Assembly: GCF_002288005.1 (NCBI RefSeq) | Contig: NZ_CP016771.1 | Span: 248,001-312,000 of the forward strand | Direction of reading: 5' to 3' | DNA: 64,000 nt | Source: Candidatus Nanopelagicus hibericus | GTDB taxonomy: Bacteria > Actinomycetota > Actinomycetes > Nanopelagicales > Nanopelagicaceae | Shown here: positions 1 through 9,612 of the stretch, piece by piece | Position numbering within the stretch: the stretch's first letter is position 1 | Layout: every line of letters begins with the position of its first letter | Made by a program: the position numbers and the translations under genes | The notes under the pieces: model-generated | What the model saw: only the letters and a program-made list of their open reading frames with translations | Told to the model about the DNA's origin: nothing | Database searches by the model: none

Positions 1-500
1 GAATATCTCCATTTGATTCTCAATCACGTCGGCACACATCATTTGCTGGCGTGGAGGTAGTACCTGTGGTGGAGCAAAGTGATCATATTGAGATTGATGA
101 AAAAGATTTAAGGGTTGATGTCTATCGTTCATCAGGTCCTGGTGGCCAAGGTGTTAATACCACCGACTCTGCTGTGCGTATTACCCACACTCCATCTGGG
201 ATTGTGGTCTCCTGCCAAAATGAAAGATCTCAAATTCAAAATCGGGCAACTGCAATGGCGGTATTGCAATCAAAATTATTGGAGCGACGAAGGTTGGCAG
301 AACGGGCCAAGATGGATGCACTCAAAGGTGACAACACTGGCTCTTGGGGAAATCAAATGCGCTCTTATGTATTGGCGCCATACCAAATGGTAAAAGATTT
401 GCGCACAGATTATGAGGTTGGTAATCCATCAGCTGTGCTAGATGGTGATTTAGATGGATTTATTGAGGCGGGTATTAAATGGCGCAAGGGGCGGGAGTAA
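1..500 (+). CDS. prfB: Peptide chain release factor 2, C-terminal part (5' end outside window)
   Basis: Class I release factor that hydrolyses peptidyl-tRNA at UGA/UAA stop codons in the ribosomal A site. The reading frame is open from base 3 and enters the window inside domain 2 (translated [19 protein letters not shown]). It carries the catalytic GGQ loop ([20 protein letters not shown]) that contacts the peptidyl transferase centre. The GTG at 51 is internal to the family and is not the true start, so this is a 5'-truncated gene cut by the window edge, not a pseudogene. The order prfB-ftsE-ftsX-smpB-ssrA is common in actinobacteria and supports RF2 rather than RF1. The SPF tripeptide region and any programmed frameshift lie outside the window. 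Confidence 0.95.
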   Translation, partial: ISPFDSQSRRHTSFAGVEVVPVVEQSDHIEIDEKDLRVDVYRSSGPGGQGVNTTDSAVRITHTPSGIVVSCQNERSQIQNRATAMAVLQSKLLERRRLAERAKMDALKGDNTGSWGNQMRSYVLAPYQMVKDLRTDYEVGNPSAVLDGDLDGFIEAGIKWRKGRE

Positions 501-620
501 TCTCACATATAAGCGTTGATTCTCAGTATTAATTGTGGAAAATTACCGCTAAATCACCAAAGATCTCTGATTACTTATCTAAACTAGGATCAGATTAGGT
601 TGATTTACTAATGAGAGGTT

Positions 621-1316
621 TTGATTTTGATTCGTTTTGAGAATGTAACCAAACTCTATCCCAAACAGGAAAAGCCAGCCTTAAATGCGGTAAACCTTGA
701 AATAAATAAGGGCGAGTTTGTTTTCTTGGTTGGTCTATCTGGCTCTGGAAAATCAACCTTTCTAAGATTAGTTTTGCGGGAGGAACGTCCAACAGCTGGG
801 GTAATTCATGTGGCTGGTAAGGAGTTAAACACTCTGGCCAACCATAAAGTGCCAGAGTTACGACGTCAGGTGGGAACTGTATTTCAAGATTTCAGGTTAC
901 TGCCAAATAAAACCGTTTCTGAAAATGTCGCTTTCACCTTGCATGTCCTTGGCTATCCAAATAAACAAATTAGCCGAGAGGTGCCAGAGGTATTGGAGTT
1001 GGTTGGGCTTGAGGAAAAAGGTGATCGCAAACCAAGTGAATTATCAGGTGGTGAGCAGCAACGAGTGGCGATTGCTAGGGCCTATGTTTCTCGGCCAACA
1101 ATTTTGATTGCAGATGAACCAACTGGAAATCTAGATCCTGCCACCTCGGTTGGGATTATGAAATTACTAGATCGGATCAACCGTGAGGGAACCACGGTAG
1201 TGATGGCAACCCATGATGCTGGAATTGTTGATCAAATGCGAAAGCGAGTAATTGAGTTGGAGGGTGGCTCGGTAATTCGAGACCAAGTCCGTGGTGTCTA
1301 TGGCTATACCGGTTAA
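621..1316 (+). CDS. ftsE: Cell division ATP-binding protein FtsE
   Basis: Cytoplasmic ATPase of the FtsEX complex, which couples ATP hydrolysis to activation of periplasmic peptidoglycan hydrolases at the septum. At 231 aa it is a standard FtsE length. Visible motifs are Walker A GLSGSGKS (38-45), Q-loop Q89, ABC signature LSGGEQQR (141-148), Walker B ending D165-E166, and H-loop H198. A TTG start at 621 is preceded by a GAGAGG-type ribosome site at about 612-617; a second TTG two codons later is possible. ftsX follows after 29 nt, so the two are very probably co-transcribed. Confidence 0.95.
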   Translation: MILIRFENVTKLYPKQEKPALNAVNLEINKGEFVFLVGLSGSGKSTFLRLVLREERPTAGVIHVAGKELNTLANHKVPELRRQVGTVFQDFRLLPNKTVSENVAFTLHVLGYPNKQISREVPEVLELVGLEEKGDRKPSELSGGEQQRVAIARAYVSRPTILIADEPTGNLDPATSVGIMKLLDRINREGTTVVMATHDAGIVDQMRKRVIELEGGSVIRDQVRGVYGYTG

Positions 1317-1345
1317 TTTCAAGATGGGAAAGATAGGGTTAGAAA

Positions 1346-2248
1346 ATGCGCGCTAAATTCGTAATGAGTGAGGTGGGCATTGGCCTGCGCCGAAATCTAA
1401 CTATGACCTTTGCAGTGGTAATTACGGTAGCAATCTCATTGTCATTACTTGGTGTTGGCTTACTTGCCAACTCGCAGGTACGGGTAATGAAGGATTACTG
1501 GTATGACAAGATAGAGGTTTCAATATTTCTATGTGGCTCACTCTCTGAAGGTTCATCTTGCGCCAAGGGAGTAATTACCCAAGAGCAAAAAATAGGAATT
1601 CAACGAGATCTCCAAGCACTTCCTGTCGTGCAAGAAGTTTTCTATGAATCACAATCTGAAGCATTTAAACGTTTTCAAGAGAGATTTGAAGGATCAGCGA
1701 TTGCGCAAAATGTCACACCTGATCAGCTACCAGAATCTTTTAGGGTAAAACTTAAAGATCCCACAAAGTTTGCGGTAATAGAAAGCGCCTTTGCCGGCCG
1801 TCCTGGTGTTGATATTGTGCAGGACCAACAAGCGATCTTAGAAAAATTCTTTAGATTACTTGGAGTACTAAGAAATGGTGCCTTGGCAATTGGCGCCGCA
1901 TCAGTACTTACCGCAGCTTTATTGATTAGTAACACCCTGCGCCTAGCCGCCTTTAACCGCAGAAGGGAGACTGGGGTAATGAAATTAGTAGGTGCCTCTA
2001 GTTTTTCTATCCAACTTCCATTTTTATTAGAGGGCGTATTTGCCGCCTTATTTGGTTGGGTATTTTCAGTTGGCGTATTAGCTGGCTTTAAAGCGGTGGT
2101 TGATTCTAGGGTGGCACCACTTTTGACATTTACCAATTACTTCACCTGGCAGGATGTTTGGGTGGCATCTGCTTGGTTGCTGCTTACTGGATTAGTAGTC
2201 TCATCAATTGCCTCAGTAATTACCCTTCGTAAATATTTAAAGGTGTAA
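1346..2248 (+). CDS. ftsX: Cell division protein FtsX (permease-like)
   Basis: Integral membrane partner of FtsE that carries the conformational signal to cell-wall hydrolases. The 300-aa protein has one N-terminal transmembrane helix (about 19-42), an extracellular domain with two cysteines (CGSLSEGSSC, about 63-72) as in actinobacterial FtsX, and three C-terminal helices in the FtsX/MacB permease fold (from about 175 on). The start is the ATG at 1346. It sits directly after ftsE and before smpB, the usual actinobacterial order. Confidence 0.95.
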   Translation: MRAKFVMSEVGIGLRRNLTMTFAVVITVAISLSLLGVGLLANSQVRVMKDYWYDKIEVSIFLCGSLSEGSSCAKGVITQEQKIGIQRDLQALPVVQEVFYESQSEAFKRFQERFEGSAIAQNVTPDQLPESFRVKLKDPTKFAVIESAFAGRPGVDIVQDQQAILEKFFRLLGVLRNGALAIGAASVLTAALLISNTLRLAAFNRRRETGVMKLVGASSFSIQLPFLLEGVFAALFGWVFSVGVLAGFKAVVDSRVAPLLTFTNYFTWQDVWVASAWLLLTGLVVSSIASVITLRKYLKV

Positions 2249-2282
2249 CACCAGCGCTTAAATAAGAATTGGGGGCTTACTT

Positions 2283-2801
2283 ATGGTCAAGGAGTTAGGC
2301 AGAAAAGTAATTGCCCAAAACAAAAGCGCTCGCCATGATTATTTTATTGAAGAGGTCTATGAGTGCGGGCTGGTATTAACTGGCACTGAGGTCAAATCTT
2401 TAAGAGCTGGCCGTGCCTCATTAACAGATGGTTATGCGATGGCTAGAGATGGCGAGATCTGGGTAAGTGGCATTCATATTCCTGAGTACAACCAAGGCTC
2501 TTGGACCAACCACACCCCACGTAGGGATCGAAAGCTGTTGCTTAATCGCCGGGAGATTGCGCAGATTATTGGCGTGATCAAACAAGGTGGATTGACATTG
2601 ATCCCACTCTCACTTTACTTCAAAGATGGCAAGGCAAAGGTTGAGATTGCAGTTGCTAAGGGTAAGAAGGCACATGACAAGCGAAATACATTGATGGAGC
2701 AACAGATGACCCGTGAGGTTAATCGAGAGTTATCACGGCGTAAATCTGGCAAAAGTACGGCTACAAGTAAGCGCAAAAAATCAGATGCTGATTACGATTA
2801 G
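2283..2801 (+). CDS. smpB: SsrA-binding protein SmpB
   Basis: Small RNA-binding protein that escorts tmRNA to stalled ribosomes for trans-translation. The 172-aa sequence shows the family signature [32 protein letters not shown] near the N-terminus and [11 protein letters not shown] before a basic C-terminal tail that occupies the decoding centre. The tail ([22 protein letters not shown]) is somewhat longer than in proteobacterial SmpB. The ATG start at 2283 has a GGGGGC-type site upstream. Its RNA partner ssrA begins 86 nt after the stop codon. Confidence 0.97.
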   Translation: MVKELGRKVIAQNKSARHDYFIEEVYECGLVLTGTEVKSLRAGRASLTDGYAMARDGEIWVSGIHIPEYNQGSWTNHTPRRDRKLLLNRREIAQIIGVIKQGGLTLIPLSLYFKDGKAKVEIAVAKGKKAHDKRNTLMEQQMTREVNRELSRRKSGKSTATSKRKKSDADYD

Positions 2802-2887
2802 TAGCGCAATTAACAGTATTTAAAGATTGCCTGTAAAATAACTCCTTCAAACAACTAAATATAGAAATATAAATTCGCTTTAATCTT

Positions 2888-3259
2888 GGGGGTGAACGGT
2901 CTCGACTTTAGTCGTTACTTCAAGGCAAGCGGGCCGAGGAAGCCGTGATGATCTCGTTAACCACAAAAACATGGCAAATTATAAGCGCAAGTAAAACTGC
3001 CGCTGATTATCAACTAGCTGCCTAAGCTAGCTCTGTTATCCGTTACCCGAAGTTTGTTCTCGCCTTCGGATCTAACGTCGCTAGAGGACTTACCCCTAAC
3101 CGTGTTACGGAGGTTAATGGGGACATAAATCTGTAACTGAGTCCGCAAACTACTTGTGCATGTGAGAGTTTGGACTGAGAAAGCGTTAATTGCACTACGC
3201 CCGTAGAAACTTTGAAATAGTGCTAGAGGACCCGGGTTCGATTCCCGGCACCTCCACCA
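2888..3259 (+). ncRNA. ssrA: tmRNA (one-piece), with proteolysis tag
   Basis: Transfer-messenger RNA that rescues stalled ribosomes. The 5' arm GGGGGTG (2888-2894) pairs with CACCTCC (3249-3255) to form the acceptor stem, followed by a discriminator A and encoded CCA (3257-3259). A T-arm GGTTCGATTCC precedes it. The tag reading frame starts at the resume codon GCA (2987) and ends at TAA (3023-3025), giving ASKTAADYQLAA. The terminal LAA is the conserved degradation signal, although QLAA replaces the usual ALAA. The 372-nt length fits a one-piece tmRNA. It lies just downstream of smpB. Confidence 0.95.
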
Positions 3260-3260
3260 T

Positions 3261-3533
3261 TTATTTTTTTGGAATTACTTTTATTATTCGATAGATCGCA
3301 GTAGCAGCAGTAATGACTCCAAAGCTGCCCATGATTCTTGCACCAATTGAATTAACGCTAACAACTAGGGCAATTCCGAAAAATACTGCTATTAGTGCAA
3401 TTAAAAATGCAAGGACCTTAATTACGGCAAGTGGTAGCAATCTTTGTGGCAAAAAAGTAAGTGCCAATGAGATTGGCCCACCTAAAACAGTTAACGAGAT
3501 AATCAAAGTAGCAAGCAGTGCTAGTGATTCCAT
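3261..3533 (-). CDS. Small hydrophobic membrane protein, unknown function
   Basis: A 90-aa protein with about three predicted transmembrane segments (roughly 3-28, 31-53 and 60-84) ending in a short basic tail VIPKK. No recognised family. Its stop codon lies 2 nt beyond the tmRNA 3' end on the opposite strand, so the genes are convergent without a visible terminator between them. The ATG start is at 3533. It is separated from aceE by a hairpin terminator and probably has its own promoter. Existence as a gene is supported only by the coherent hydrophobic profile. Confidence 0.6.
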   Translation of the reverse strand: MESLALLATLIISLTVLGGPISLALTFLPQRLLPLAVIKVLAFLIALIAVFFGIALVVSVNSIGARIMGSFGVITAATAIYRIIKVIPKK

Positions 3534-3570
3534 GGATTAAGAGTATCTGATCTATATCTCTGCATAAATA

Positions 3571-3605
3571 GCAAAAGGGCCAAGAATTTCTCTTAGCCCT
3601 TTTGC
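3571..3605 (-). terminator. Intrinsic terminator downstream of aceE
   Basis: Inverted repeat GCAAAAGGGC (3571-3580) / GCCCTTTTGC (3596-3605), extended inward by AAGA/TCTT around a small loop, giving about 14 bp with one mismatch. Read on the minus strand the right arm ends in CCCTTTTGC then TATTT, a weak U-tract. It lies about 95 nt after the aceE stop and just before the start of the small membrane-protein gene. The symmetry could also let it work on the plus strand. Confidence 0.65.
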
Positions 3606-3700
3606 TTACCTAATCTGAGAATGACTAACTCGCTAAAAATATAGCACAGATGATTTTTTAATTTAAGATCTTAAAACTACCAACAGTAGTTATTTAGCTG

Positions 3701-6457
3701 TTACCCAGAACCTTCAGTATTTCCAGCCTCAGCTGCTGTGACATCATTAATCTGATACTTACTTATAGCTTTCTTCACCTTACGCTTACTTACCAATCCC
3801 TCTTTATGTAGTTGAGATAGCGCTGCAACTGCAATGGACTCAGCATCAACTTTAAAGTGACGACGAAGTGCGCCACGGGTATCGGATAAGCCAAAGCCAT
3901 CTGTGCCAAGTGAGTAGAAAGGTTGCTTAACCCATGGGGCTATTTGATCTTGAACCGATCTCATAAAATCACTGACTGCAATTACTGGGCCAGATTCCTT
4001 CTTTAATTTCTTAGTAATAAAGGCACTTACTTTCTTATCTGGATTTAATAGATTATGTCGATCAACTGCTAGCCCATCACGGCGCAGCTCATTCCAAGAG
4101 GTGACGGAGTAAATAGTTGCTGCAATCCCAAAATCATCATTTAGTAGTTTTTGTGCTTTGATCGCCCAATTAACCGCAACTCCAGAGGCAAGGAGTGCTA
4201 CCTTCTTACGTCGCCATCTAAGTGGTTTCTTAAGTAGATAAATACCTTTTAATAAACCCTCTACATCAAGATTATCTGGCTGGGCTGGCTGCACATACGG
4301 CTCGTTATAAACAGTTAGGTAGTAGTAAACATTCTCACTGTTTTCACCATACATTCTCTTTAGACCATCTTTAACAATATGGCCTAACTCATAACCAAAT
4401 GCTGGGTCATAGGAGATAACAGCTGGATTAGTTGAGGCCAGCAATATTGAATGACCATCCTCATGCTGTAAGCCCTCACCATTTAGTGTGGTTCGCCCTG
4501 CGGTTGCACCCAAGACAAAACCTCTTACTAATTGATCACTTGCCGCCCAAAATGAATCACCAGTGCGTTGGAAGCCAAACATGGAGTAGAAAATATAAAT
4601 CGGAATCATCGGTTCATTATGGGTTGAGTAGGAGGAGCCAACTGCAGTGAAGGAGGCAACTGAGCCCGCCTCATTAATTCCTTCATGCAAGATCACACCC
4701 TCTTTGGATTCTTTATAAGAGAGCATCAATTCACGATCAACCGCGGTGTATCCCTGACCTTGCGGTGAGTAAATTTTAAGTGTTGGAAATAAAGAATCCA
4801 TACCAAAGGTCCTTGCCTCATCTGGAATGATCGGCACAAATCGCTTACCGATTCCTGGATCTTTGAGTAAATCTTTTAATAATCTAACAAATGCCATAGT
4901 GGTGGCAACCTCTTGGGCGCCAGAGCCTCGTTTTACCGATTCATAACTTTCATCTTTTGGCTGTGGCAATGGTTTGGAAACTGATCTCCTAGCTGGCAAA
5001 AAGCCACCTAACTCTTTGCGCCGATCCATCATGTACTGGTACTCAGGTGAATCAATGCCTGGGTGACAGTAAGGCGGCAACTTGGCATCAATCTCTTCAT
5101 CCTTTAACGGTATAAATAAGCGATCTCTAAAGTTCTTTAAATCCTCCAACGTCATCTTCTTCATCTGGTGGGTGGAGTTTCTTGCCTCAAAATGTGAACC
5201 TAAAGTCCAGCCCTTAATAGTCTTTGCCAAAATTACGGTAGGCCTGCCATTGTGTTCAGTAGCTGCTTTATACGCAGCGTATAGTTTTTGATAATCATGG
5301 CCACCACGTTTTAGATTCCAAATCTCTTCATCACTCCAAGATGAGACCATCGCAGCAGTTCTTGGATCTCTACCAAAGAAATTCTCTCTTACAAATGCGC
5401 CATTCTCTGATTTAAAGGTTTGAAAATCCCCATCAGGGGTCTTGTTCATCAAATCAACTAGGGCGCCCTCGCGATCTGCAGTTAAGAGTGGATCCCACTC
5501 CCTGCCCCAAACAACTTTGATTACATTCCAACCTGCTCCACCAAATACAGATTCCAACTCTTGAATAATCTTGCCATTACCCCGGACCGGTCCATCTAAT
5601 CTTTGAAGATTACAATTAACTACAAAGGTTAAGTTATCTAAACCTTCTCGCGCAGCTAATGAGATAGCGCTTAATGTCTCTGGCTCATCAATCTCACCAT
5701 CTCCTAAAAATGCCCAAACATTTTGATCACTAGTATCTTTAAAGCCGCGGGCGTGTAAATAACGATTAAATCTTGCTTGATAAATTGCATTAATTGGACC
5801 AATACCCATGGAAACAGTTGGAAACTCCCAAAAATTTGGCATCAACCTTGGATGTGGATAGGAAGATAATCCGCCACCATCATGTGATAACTCTTGGCGG
5901 AAACCATCTAATTGCTTTTGGGTAAGGCGGCCTTCCATAAATGCTCTGGCATACATGCCAGGGGATGCATGTCCTTGGAAAAATATTTGATCCCCACCAC
6001 CTGCATGCTCTTTGCCACGGAAGAAGTGATTAAAACCAACCTCATATAAAGATGCACTAGATGCGTAGGTTGAAATATGTCCGCCAACACCAACACCAGG
6101 TCGTTGCGCACGATGCACCATCACCGCTGCGTTCCATCTAATAAATGCCCGGATGCGTCGCTCTAAATACTCATCCCCGGGAAAAGTTGGCTCAAGTGCT
6201 GGTGGAATTGTGTTTATGTAATCAGTGGTACGAAGTCCTGAGACACCAACATTTTTTTCATTTGCTCGTTGTAGTAATGAAAGCATCAAGTAACGAGCTC
6301 TGACAGGACCCGCGTTTTTTAAGACTGCATCAAAGGATTGTTGCCACTCGGCGCTCTCATTTGGATCGGTATCAACTAATTGGTCCACCAAGTGGTCTGG
6401 GGCCTTAAAGTTTTCACTCACTCCCTTATTCTCTCTCCTAAAGGGGGGTTTGGTCAT
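3701..6457 (-). CDS. aceE: Pyruvate dehydrogenase E1 component (homodimeric type)
   Basis: Thiamine-diphosphate enzyme that decarboxylates pyruvate and acetylates the lipoyl groups of E2 in the pyruvate dehydrogenase complex. At 918 aa it matches the long homodimeric AceE family. The ThDP/Mg motif is GDGEIDE (252-258) followed after about 23 residues by NCN (281-283). Conserved blocks include [24 protein letters not shown] (about 125-148) and HEDGHS in the C-terminal half. The ATG start is at 6457. It is divergent from the DUF3052 gene. The E2 and E3 genes are not in this window. The neighbourhood aceE / DUF3052 / AhpE matches the order known from mycobacteria. Confidence 0.97.
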   Translation of the reverse strand: MTKPPFRRENKGVSENFKAPDHLVDQLVDTDPNESAEWQQSFDAVLKNAGPVRARYLMLSLLQRANEKNVGVSGLRTTDYINTIPPALEPTFPGDEYLERRIRAFIRWNAAVMVHRAQRPGVGVGGHISTYASSASLYEVGFNHFFRGKEHAGGGDQIFFQGHASPGMYARAFMEGRLTQKQLDGFRQELSHDGGGLSSYPHPRLMPNFWEFPTVSMGIGPINAIYQARFNRYLHARGFKDTSDQNVWAFLGDGEIDEPETLSAISLAAREGLDNLTFVVNCNLQRLDGPVRGNGKIIQELESVFGGAGWNVIKVVWGREWDPLLTADREGALVDLMNKTPDGDFQTFKSENGAFVRENFFGRDPRTAAMVSSWSDEEIWNLKRGGHDYQKLYAAYKAATEHNGRPTVILAKTIKGWTLGSHFEARNSTHQMKKMTLEDLKNFRDRLFIPLKDEEIDAKLPPYCHPGIDSPEYQYMMDRRKELGGFLPARRSVSKPLPQPKDESYESVKRGSGAQEVATTMAFVRLLKDLLKDPGIGKRFVPIIPDEARTFGMDSLFPTLKIYSPQGQGYTAVDRELMLSYKESKEGVILHEGINEAGSVASFTAVGSSYSTHNEPMIPIYIFYSMFGFQRTGDSFWAASDQLVRGFVLGATAGRTTLNGEGLQHEDGHSILLASTNPAVISYDPAFGYELGHIVKDGLKRMYGENSENVYYYLTVYNEPYVQPAQPDNLDVEGLLKGIYLLKKPLRWRRKKVALLASGVAVNWAIKAQKLLNDDFGIAATIYSVTSWNELRRDGLAVDRHNLLNPDKKVSAFITKKLKKESGPVIAVSDFMRSVQDQIAPWVKQPFYSLGTDGFGLSDTRGALRRHFKVDAESIAVAALSQLHKEGLVSKRKVKKAISKYQINDVTAAEAGNTEGSG

Positions 6458-6488
6458 ATTTAAATGGGTAGATAGGCGTGATCTGGCT

Positions 6489-6494
6489 TAATTT
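6489..6494 (+). promoter_or_regulatory. -10 box TAATTT, probable leaderless promoter
   Basis: TAATTT fits the actinobacterial TANNNT -10 consensus and lies 7 nt upstream of the ATG at 6502. That spacing would put the transcription start on or next to the start codon. There is no clear Shine-Dalgarno sequence, which agrees with leaderless translation. No convincing -35 box was seen. Confidence 0.45.
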
Positions 6495-6501
6495 TGGGTG
6501 A

Positions 6502-6990
6502 ATGAGCAATTACGAGTTGCACCTTGCGCCAAAGTTGGGTGGACTACTCCTAATGAACTCAGCACTGGCACCTGATGCCACCGTTGAACGGCTTGGCATA
6601 AAAGCAGATCAACTAATTCTTGAGGTTGGTTTTGACCAATCAGATTGTGATCAAACAATACGTGCTGCAATTAATGCAAAGAGTGGCAATCAATTTTTAG
6701 ATGCCACAGCGCAAGAGGTTGTCGATGCGGTAATTCTTTGGTGGCGAGATGGTGATGGTGATTTAGTAGATGAGTTAGTAGATGCCCTTACATATCTAAG
6801 TGAGGATGGTCCAATCTGGCTCTTCACACCAAAGGTTGGCAGGGCTGGGTATGTTGAAGCAAGTGATATTCAAGATGCCGCCCCCACCGCAGGACTTTCT
6901 CAAACCACCTCCTTTCCAGCTTGTGCAGATTGGTCTGCCACCAGATTAGTTGCTCGTCACGCTGGCAGCAATAAAAAGAAAAGTAAGTAA
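6502..6990 (+). CDS. DUF3052 family protein
   Basis: Actinobacterial protein of unknown function matching the DUF3052 pattern: VERLGIKADQLILEVGFD followed by an acidic stretch DGDGDLVDELVDAL and a hydrophobic GPIWLFTPKVGR segment. Length is 162 aa from the ATG at 6502. An alternative start is Met18 at 6553, which would match the usual family N-terminus better; the TANNNT box 7 nt before 6502 favours the longer form. Known mycobacterial order places this family between aceE and ahpE, exactly as here. A basic tail (SNKKKSK) ends the protein. Confidence 0.85.
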   Translation: MSNYELHLAPKLGGLLLMNSALAPDATVERLGIKADQLILEVGFDQSDCDQTIRAAINAKSGNQFLDATAQEVVDAVILWWRDGDGDLVDELVDALTYLSEDGPIWLFTPKVGRAGYVEASDIQDAAPTAGLSQTTSFPACADWSATRLVARHAGSNKKKSK

Positions 6991-7018
6991 GTACCCTACT
7001 AACGAAGGAGATAGATAG

Positions 7019-7477
7019 ATGGCGCTCGCAATAGGAAATGCTGCCCCAGATTTTGAATTAGTAAACCAACATGGTGAGAAGATCTCACTCTCATCCTTTA
7101 AGGGCAAGAAAAATGTAGTGCTAGTTTTTTATCCATTTGCCTTCTCCGGCATCTGCACAGGTGAGCTTTGCGCATTACGTGATGATCTATCAGCCTTTCA
7201 AAATGATAATGTTGAATTAATGGCGATCTCATGTGATCCGATGTATGCAAATAAAGTATTTGCTGAGCAAGAAGGATATAAATTCCAAGTACTCTCTGAT
7301 TTTTGGCCACATGGTGAAGCCACTAAGGCTTATGGCATATTTGAAGAGAGTAGAGGTTGTGCTAAACGCGGCACATATATCATCGGTAAAGATGGCAATT
7401 TAAAGTGGCAAATTGTTAATGGCCTTGGTGATGCTCGAAATCTTGTTGAATATAAGGCAGCACTTTCAGCCTTATAA
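7019..7477 (+). CDS. Peroxiredoxin, AhpE/BCP type
   Basis: Thiol peroxidase that reduces hydrogen peroxide or organic hydroperoxides. The 152-aa protein has the active-site block FYPFAFSGICTGELCALRDD, with peroxidatic C46 and a second cysteine C51 spaced as in two-cysteine BCP enzymes; a further Cys lies in ESRGCAKRG. A strong AAGGAG (7005-7010) precedes the ATG. It follows the DUF3052 gene by 28 nt and may share its transcript. Synteny suggests the orthologue of mycobacterial AhpE, but the C51 pairing is more BCP-like, so the exact subclass is uncertain. Confidence 0.9.
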   Translation: MALAIGNAAPDFELVNQHGEKISLSSFKGKKNVVLVFYPFAFSGICTGELCALRDDLSAFQNDNVELMAISCDPMYANKVFAEQEGYKFQVLSDFWPHGEATKAYGIFEESRGCAKRGTYIIGKDGNLKWQIVNGLGDARNLVEYKAALSAL

Positions 7478-7530
7478 GCAGAGATAATTGGGAGTAATAC
7501 TGATCTACTAGTAATATTCCCACTCTCACC

Positions 7531-7602
7531 GGGTGGTTAGCTCAGTGGTAGAGCGCCTCGTTTACACCGAGGATGTCGGGGGTTCGAAACCCTCACCGCC
7601 CA
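7531..7602 (+). tRNA. tRNA-Val (anticodon UAC)
   Basis: Cloverleaf with acceptor GGGTGGT (7531-7537) / ACCGCCC (7595-7601), discriminator A (7602), D-arm AGCTCAGTGGTAGAGC, anticodon stem CCTCG/CGAGG around loop TTTACAC, giving anticodon TAC (7563-7565), and T-arm GGGGGTTCGAAACCCTC. CCA is not encoded. Its last bases are repeated at 9048 and 10473, which marks it as an integration target. Confidence 0.97.
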
Positions 7603-7604
7603 CA
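7587..7604 (+). repeat. att-like direct repeat, copy 1 (3' end of tRNA-Val)
   Basis: AAACCCTCACCGCCCACA covers the T-arm 3' half, acceptor 3' strand, discriminator and two following bases. The same 18 bases recur at 9048-9065, and the last copy (10473-10492) matches 20 bases including the preceding CG. Duplicated tRNA 3' ends are the classic footprint of site-specific integration. Confidence 0.85.
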
Positions 7605-7613
7605 GTTAATAAA

Positions 7614-8903
7614 TTAAGATTTAGTTATTTCTACTGTATCTCCAGAGTCATCTGATTTAGTAACTTTAACCGTTATGCCCTCAGTGGTTACAGATTCACC
7701 GAGTGCTCTTGGTGCCTTTAAATAACGAGGATCACTGCTTACATCAGATGGAAATACCCTTACCGGACCTTGACCAGATTGAATTGACGAGTCAACTACA
7801 TAAACTAACGCTCCGGATTTTGCGATGTTTTTATCTATGCCGATTGCTCTTCTACTTTCAATTACAACAGCCTTAGTTCTAGAAATTGGAATAACAACCG
7901 CTTTAACTCCACCAGAAGTTTGAACTGGTGAGATTAATTCAGTCGATTTTGCATCCTTTAAACACTTAATTTGTGAGTCATTAATCCAGCCTAAATTCCA
8001 CCTTTCAAAAGCAAACAGACTTGGTGCATTACTTTCATAACTACTGAAACCCATATAACTAAACTCGCCAGTGTATCTAAAGCCATCGTAGCGATTAGCC
8101 GAGTTACTTTGAGTAAATGCGTATAGATCTACTAATCCTAAGGTGTGAGTGACCTCGTGGTTTAACCAGATAGATTTCCAATTGTTTAGATCATAGGCTG
8201 ATGTAGCACCATTAGAGATATATTTACCATCAAGAGTTATGCCATTTTTTCTAATTGCTGCAAACGCAGGTCCTGAATTTCCAATCCCAGTCGAATCTGG
8301 ATTCGCTAAAATAATTAGGCTATCGGTTTTACTGAAGTCGATATCAACATCAGCTAACTTTGCTGCCTCAGTGATGTACTCTCGATGTTTAATAAATGTC
8401 CAACCACCTGCAACGTAATCAGTTGACTTTTTACTCATGCGATACCACTTTAACTGTGGCTTGAATGTATAACTTAACTTTCCATAAGACATCTCATTAA
8501 ATACATCAGCAGATGGTGATATTCGAGCAAAGGCATCAGTAGGCGTCATACTTGCTGGTGAATCTGGAAAATCAACCATCACAACGGTGGATATCACACC
8601 TCCAGTTGATTTTAATCTTTCATCAATCCGTGGCCAGCCACCGATCGACACATCACCACGACCGTCAGCAACCGGCAATTTGCAGTCAGCTAATAAATCA
8701 ACTGCGACTACTGCGCTAACTCCCTTATCCCAAACTAACTTTTTTCCAGACTTTATGCAGGTAAATGTCTTTGCGCCAACTACAGATTTACTTCCCACCT
8801 TTGTGCACTTTGCACCGGCCTTAGCTACGGCATGAGAGGTGGAGAGTTGCGATGAAAGTAGAAGGGGTGTAATCACTAGTAAGGCAATAAGGCGGATCCC
8901 CAT
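7614..8903 (-). CDS. Secreted zinc metalloprotease, M6-like
   Basis: A 429-aa exported protein. Residues 1-26 form a signal peptide ending at AHA-type residues (STSHAVA). Residues 30-58 form a small Cys-containing module (KCTKVGSKSVV...FTCIKSGKKLVW) of a type I associate with exported actinobacterial proteins. A metallopeptidase domain follows, with the zinc motif H249-E250-xx-H253-xx-G256-xx-D259 (HEVTHTLGLVD), as in M6/immune-inhibitor-A-like enzymes. It is the only gene of the first islet bounded by tRNA-Val repeats and lies opposite the tRNA. The stop codon is about 10 bp from the first repeat. Substrate unknown. Confidence 0.75.
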   Translation of the reverse strand: MGIRLIALLVITPLLLSSQLSTSHAVAKAGAKCTKVGSKSVVGAKTFTCIKSGKKLVWDKGVSAVVAVDLLADCKLPVADGRGDVSIGGWPRIDERLKSTGGVISTVVMVDFPDSPASMTPTDAFARISPSADVFNEMSYGKLSYTFKPQLKWYRMSKKSTDYVAGGWTFIKHREYITEAAKLADVDIDFSKTDSLIILANPDSTGIGNSGPAFAAIRKNGITLDGKYISNGATSAYDLNNWKSIWLNHEVTHTLGLVDLYAFTQSNSANRYDGFRYTGEFSYMGFSSYESNAPSLFAFERWNLGWINDSQIKCLKDAKSTELISPVQTSGGVKAVVIPISRTKAVVIESRRAIGIDKNIAKSGALVYVVDSSIQSGQGPVRVFPSDVSSDPRYLKAPRALGESVTTEGITVKVTKSDDSGDTVEITKS

Positions 8904-9047
8904 GAATTAAGCCTAATTGAATCGAGCATTGTGAAATAGGGCTAGATATAAGAATTCACTCTTTCTTACTTCAGATTTCTCGTGTAAGTTAACTTATTAT
9001 GACCCGACAATCTAAAAGTCGGGGAAGTACCCGAAAAAAGCGGAGTA

Positions 9048-9065
9048 AAACCCTCACCGCCCACA
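9048..9065 (+). repeat. att-like direct repeat, copy 2
   Basis: Exact 18-bp copy of the tRNA-Val 3' end (AAACCCTCACCGCCCACA), 1,461 bp downstream of copy 1. No tRNA body precedes it. It lies in the intergenic region upstream of the metalloprotease gene and downstream of the next islet's genes, so it separates two cargo modules. Confidence 0.85.
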
Positions 9066-9161
9066 CAGCACGCATAGTCACTTACTTTGGTAATTAATTT
9101 CAGGATGTAAGTCAGCAAAAACCTTTAAGGAAATAACTCCTATTTCACTAGTTCTATCGGC

Positions 9162-9605
9162 CTAATTCTTTTTTGCTAACGAAGCGATGAACAACAACGC
9201 CAATAAGTAAAAAGATGCCCCGTTTAGTGCTTCACCAGGCGGTGTTCCCGTCGAAGTTACACTCATCATCTGCCCGGCAATAAAACGCATAACTGGATCA
9301 AGGGCAAGAGTTAACAAAATCAATGGAGTTAATCCTGGATAACGGAAAAACAATACAAATAGAAGCACTGCAAGAATAAGTTGTATTGCCCCCCATTGGT
9401 GAAATATCGCAATTATGTTATCTCCGCCTGCAACGGATGTATCAATGCCAGCAATACTCTGAGCACCGCCATCTGCTGCAAAGAGGTGAATGCAACTGCG
9501 CACCACCATTACTAACATATAGATGGCTGTGACTATACGAATTGCTCGAAAACCCTCAAAACTTGTGGGGTTGTTTGGAAGTAGTTTTTTGAAATCAAAC
9601 TTCAT
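9162..9605 (-). CDS. Small membrane protein, unknown function
   Basis: A 147-aa protein with about four predicted transmembrane segments (roughly 22-42, 62-88, 90-108 and 130-144) and a cytoplasmic-looking N-terminus MKFDFKKLLPNNP. Family not recognised. It follows the LmeA-like gene by 7 nt in the same direction, so the two are probably one operon. Both sit between repeat copies 2 and 3, as cargo of the second tRNA-Val islet. Confidence 0.65.
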   Translation of the reverse strand: MKFDFKKLLPNNPTSFEGFRAIRIVTAIYMLVMVVRSCIHLFAADGGAQSIAGIDTSVAGGDNIIAIFHQWGAIQLILAVLLFVLFFRYPGLTPLILLTLALDPVMRFIAGQMMSVTSTGTPPGEALNGASFYLLALLFIASLAKKN

Positions 9606-9612
9606 AAATTAA

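Noticed and set aside
1723-2136. 137-aa reading frame antisense to ftsX
   Set aside because: It lies wholly inside ftsX on the opposite strand, has no recognisable domain or ribosome site, and is explained by codon use of ftsX.
3260-3700. Island downstream of tmRNA (a common integration site)
   Set aside because: I searched by eye for a second copy of the tmRNA 3' end (GGTTCGATTCCCGGCACC) and found none nearby.
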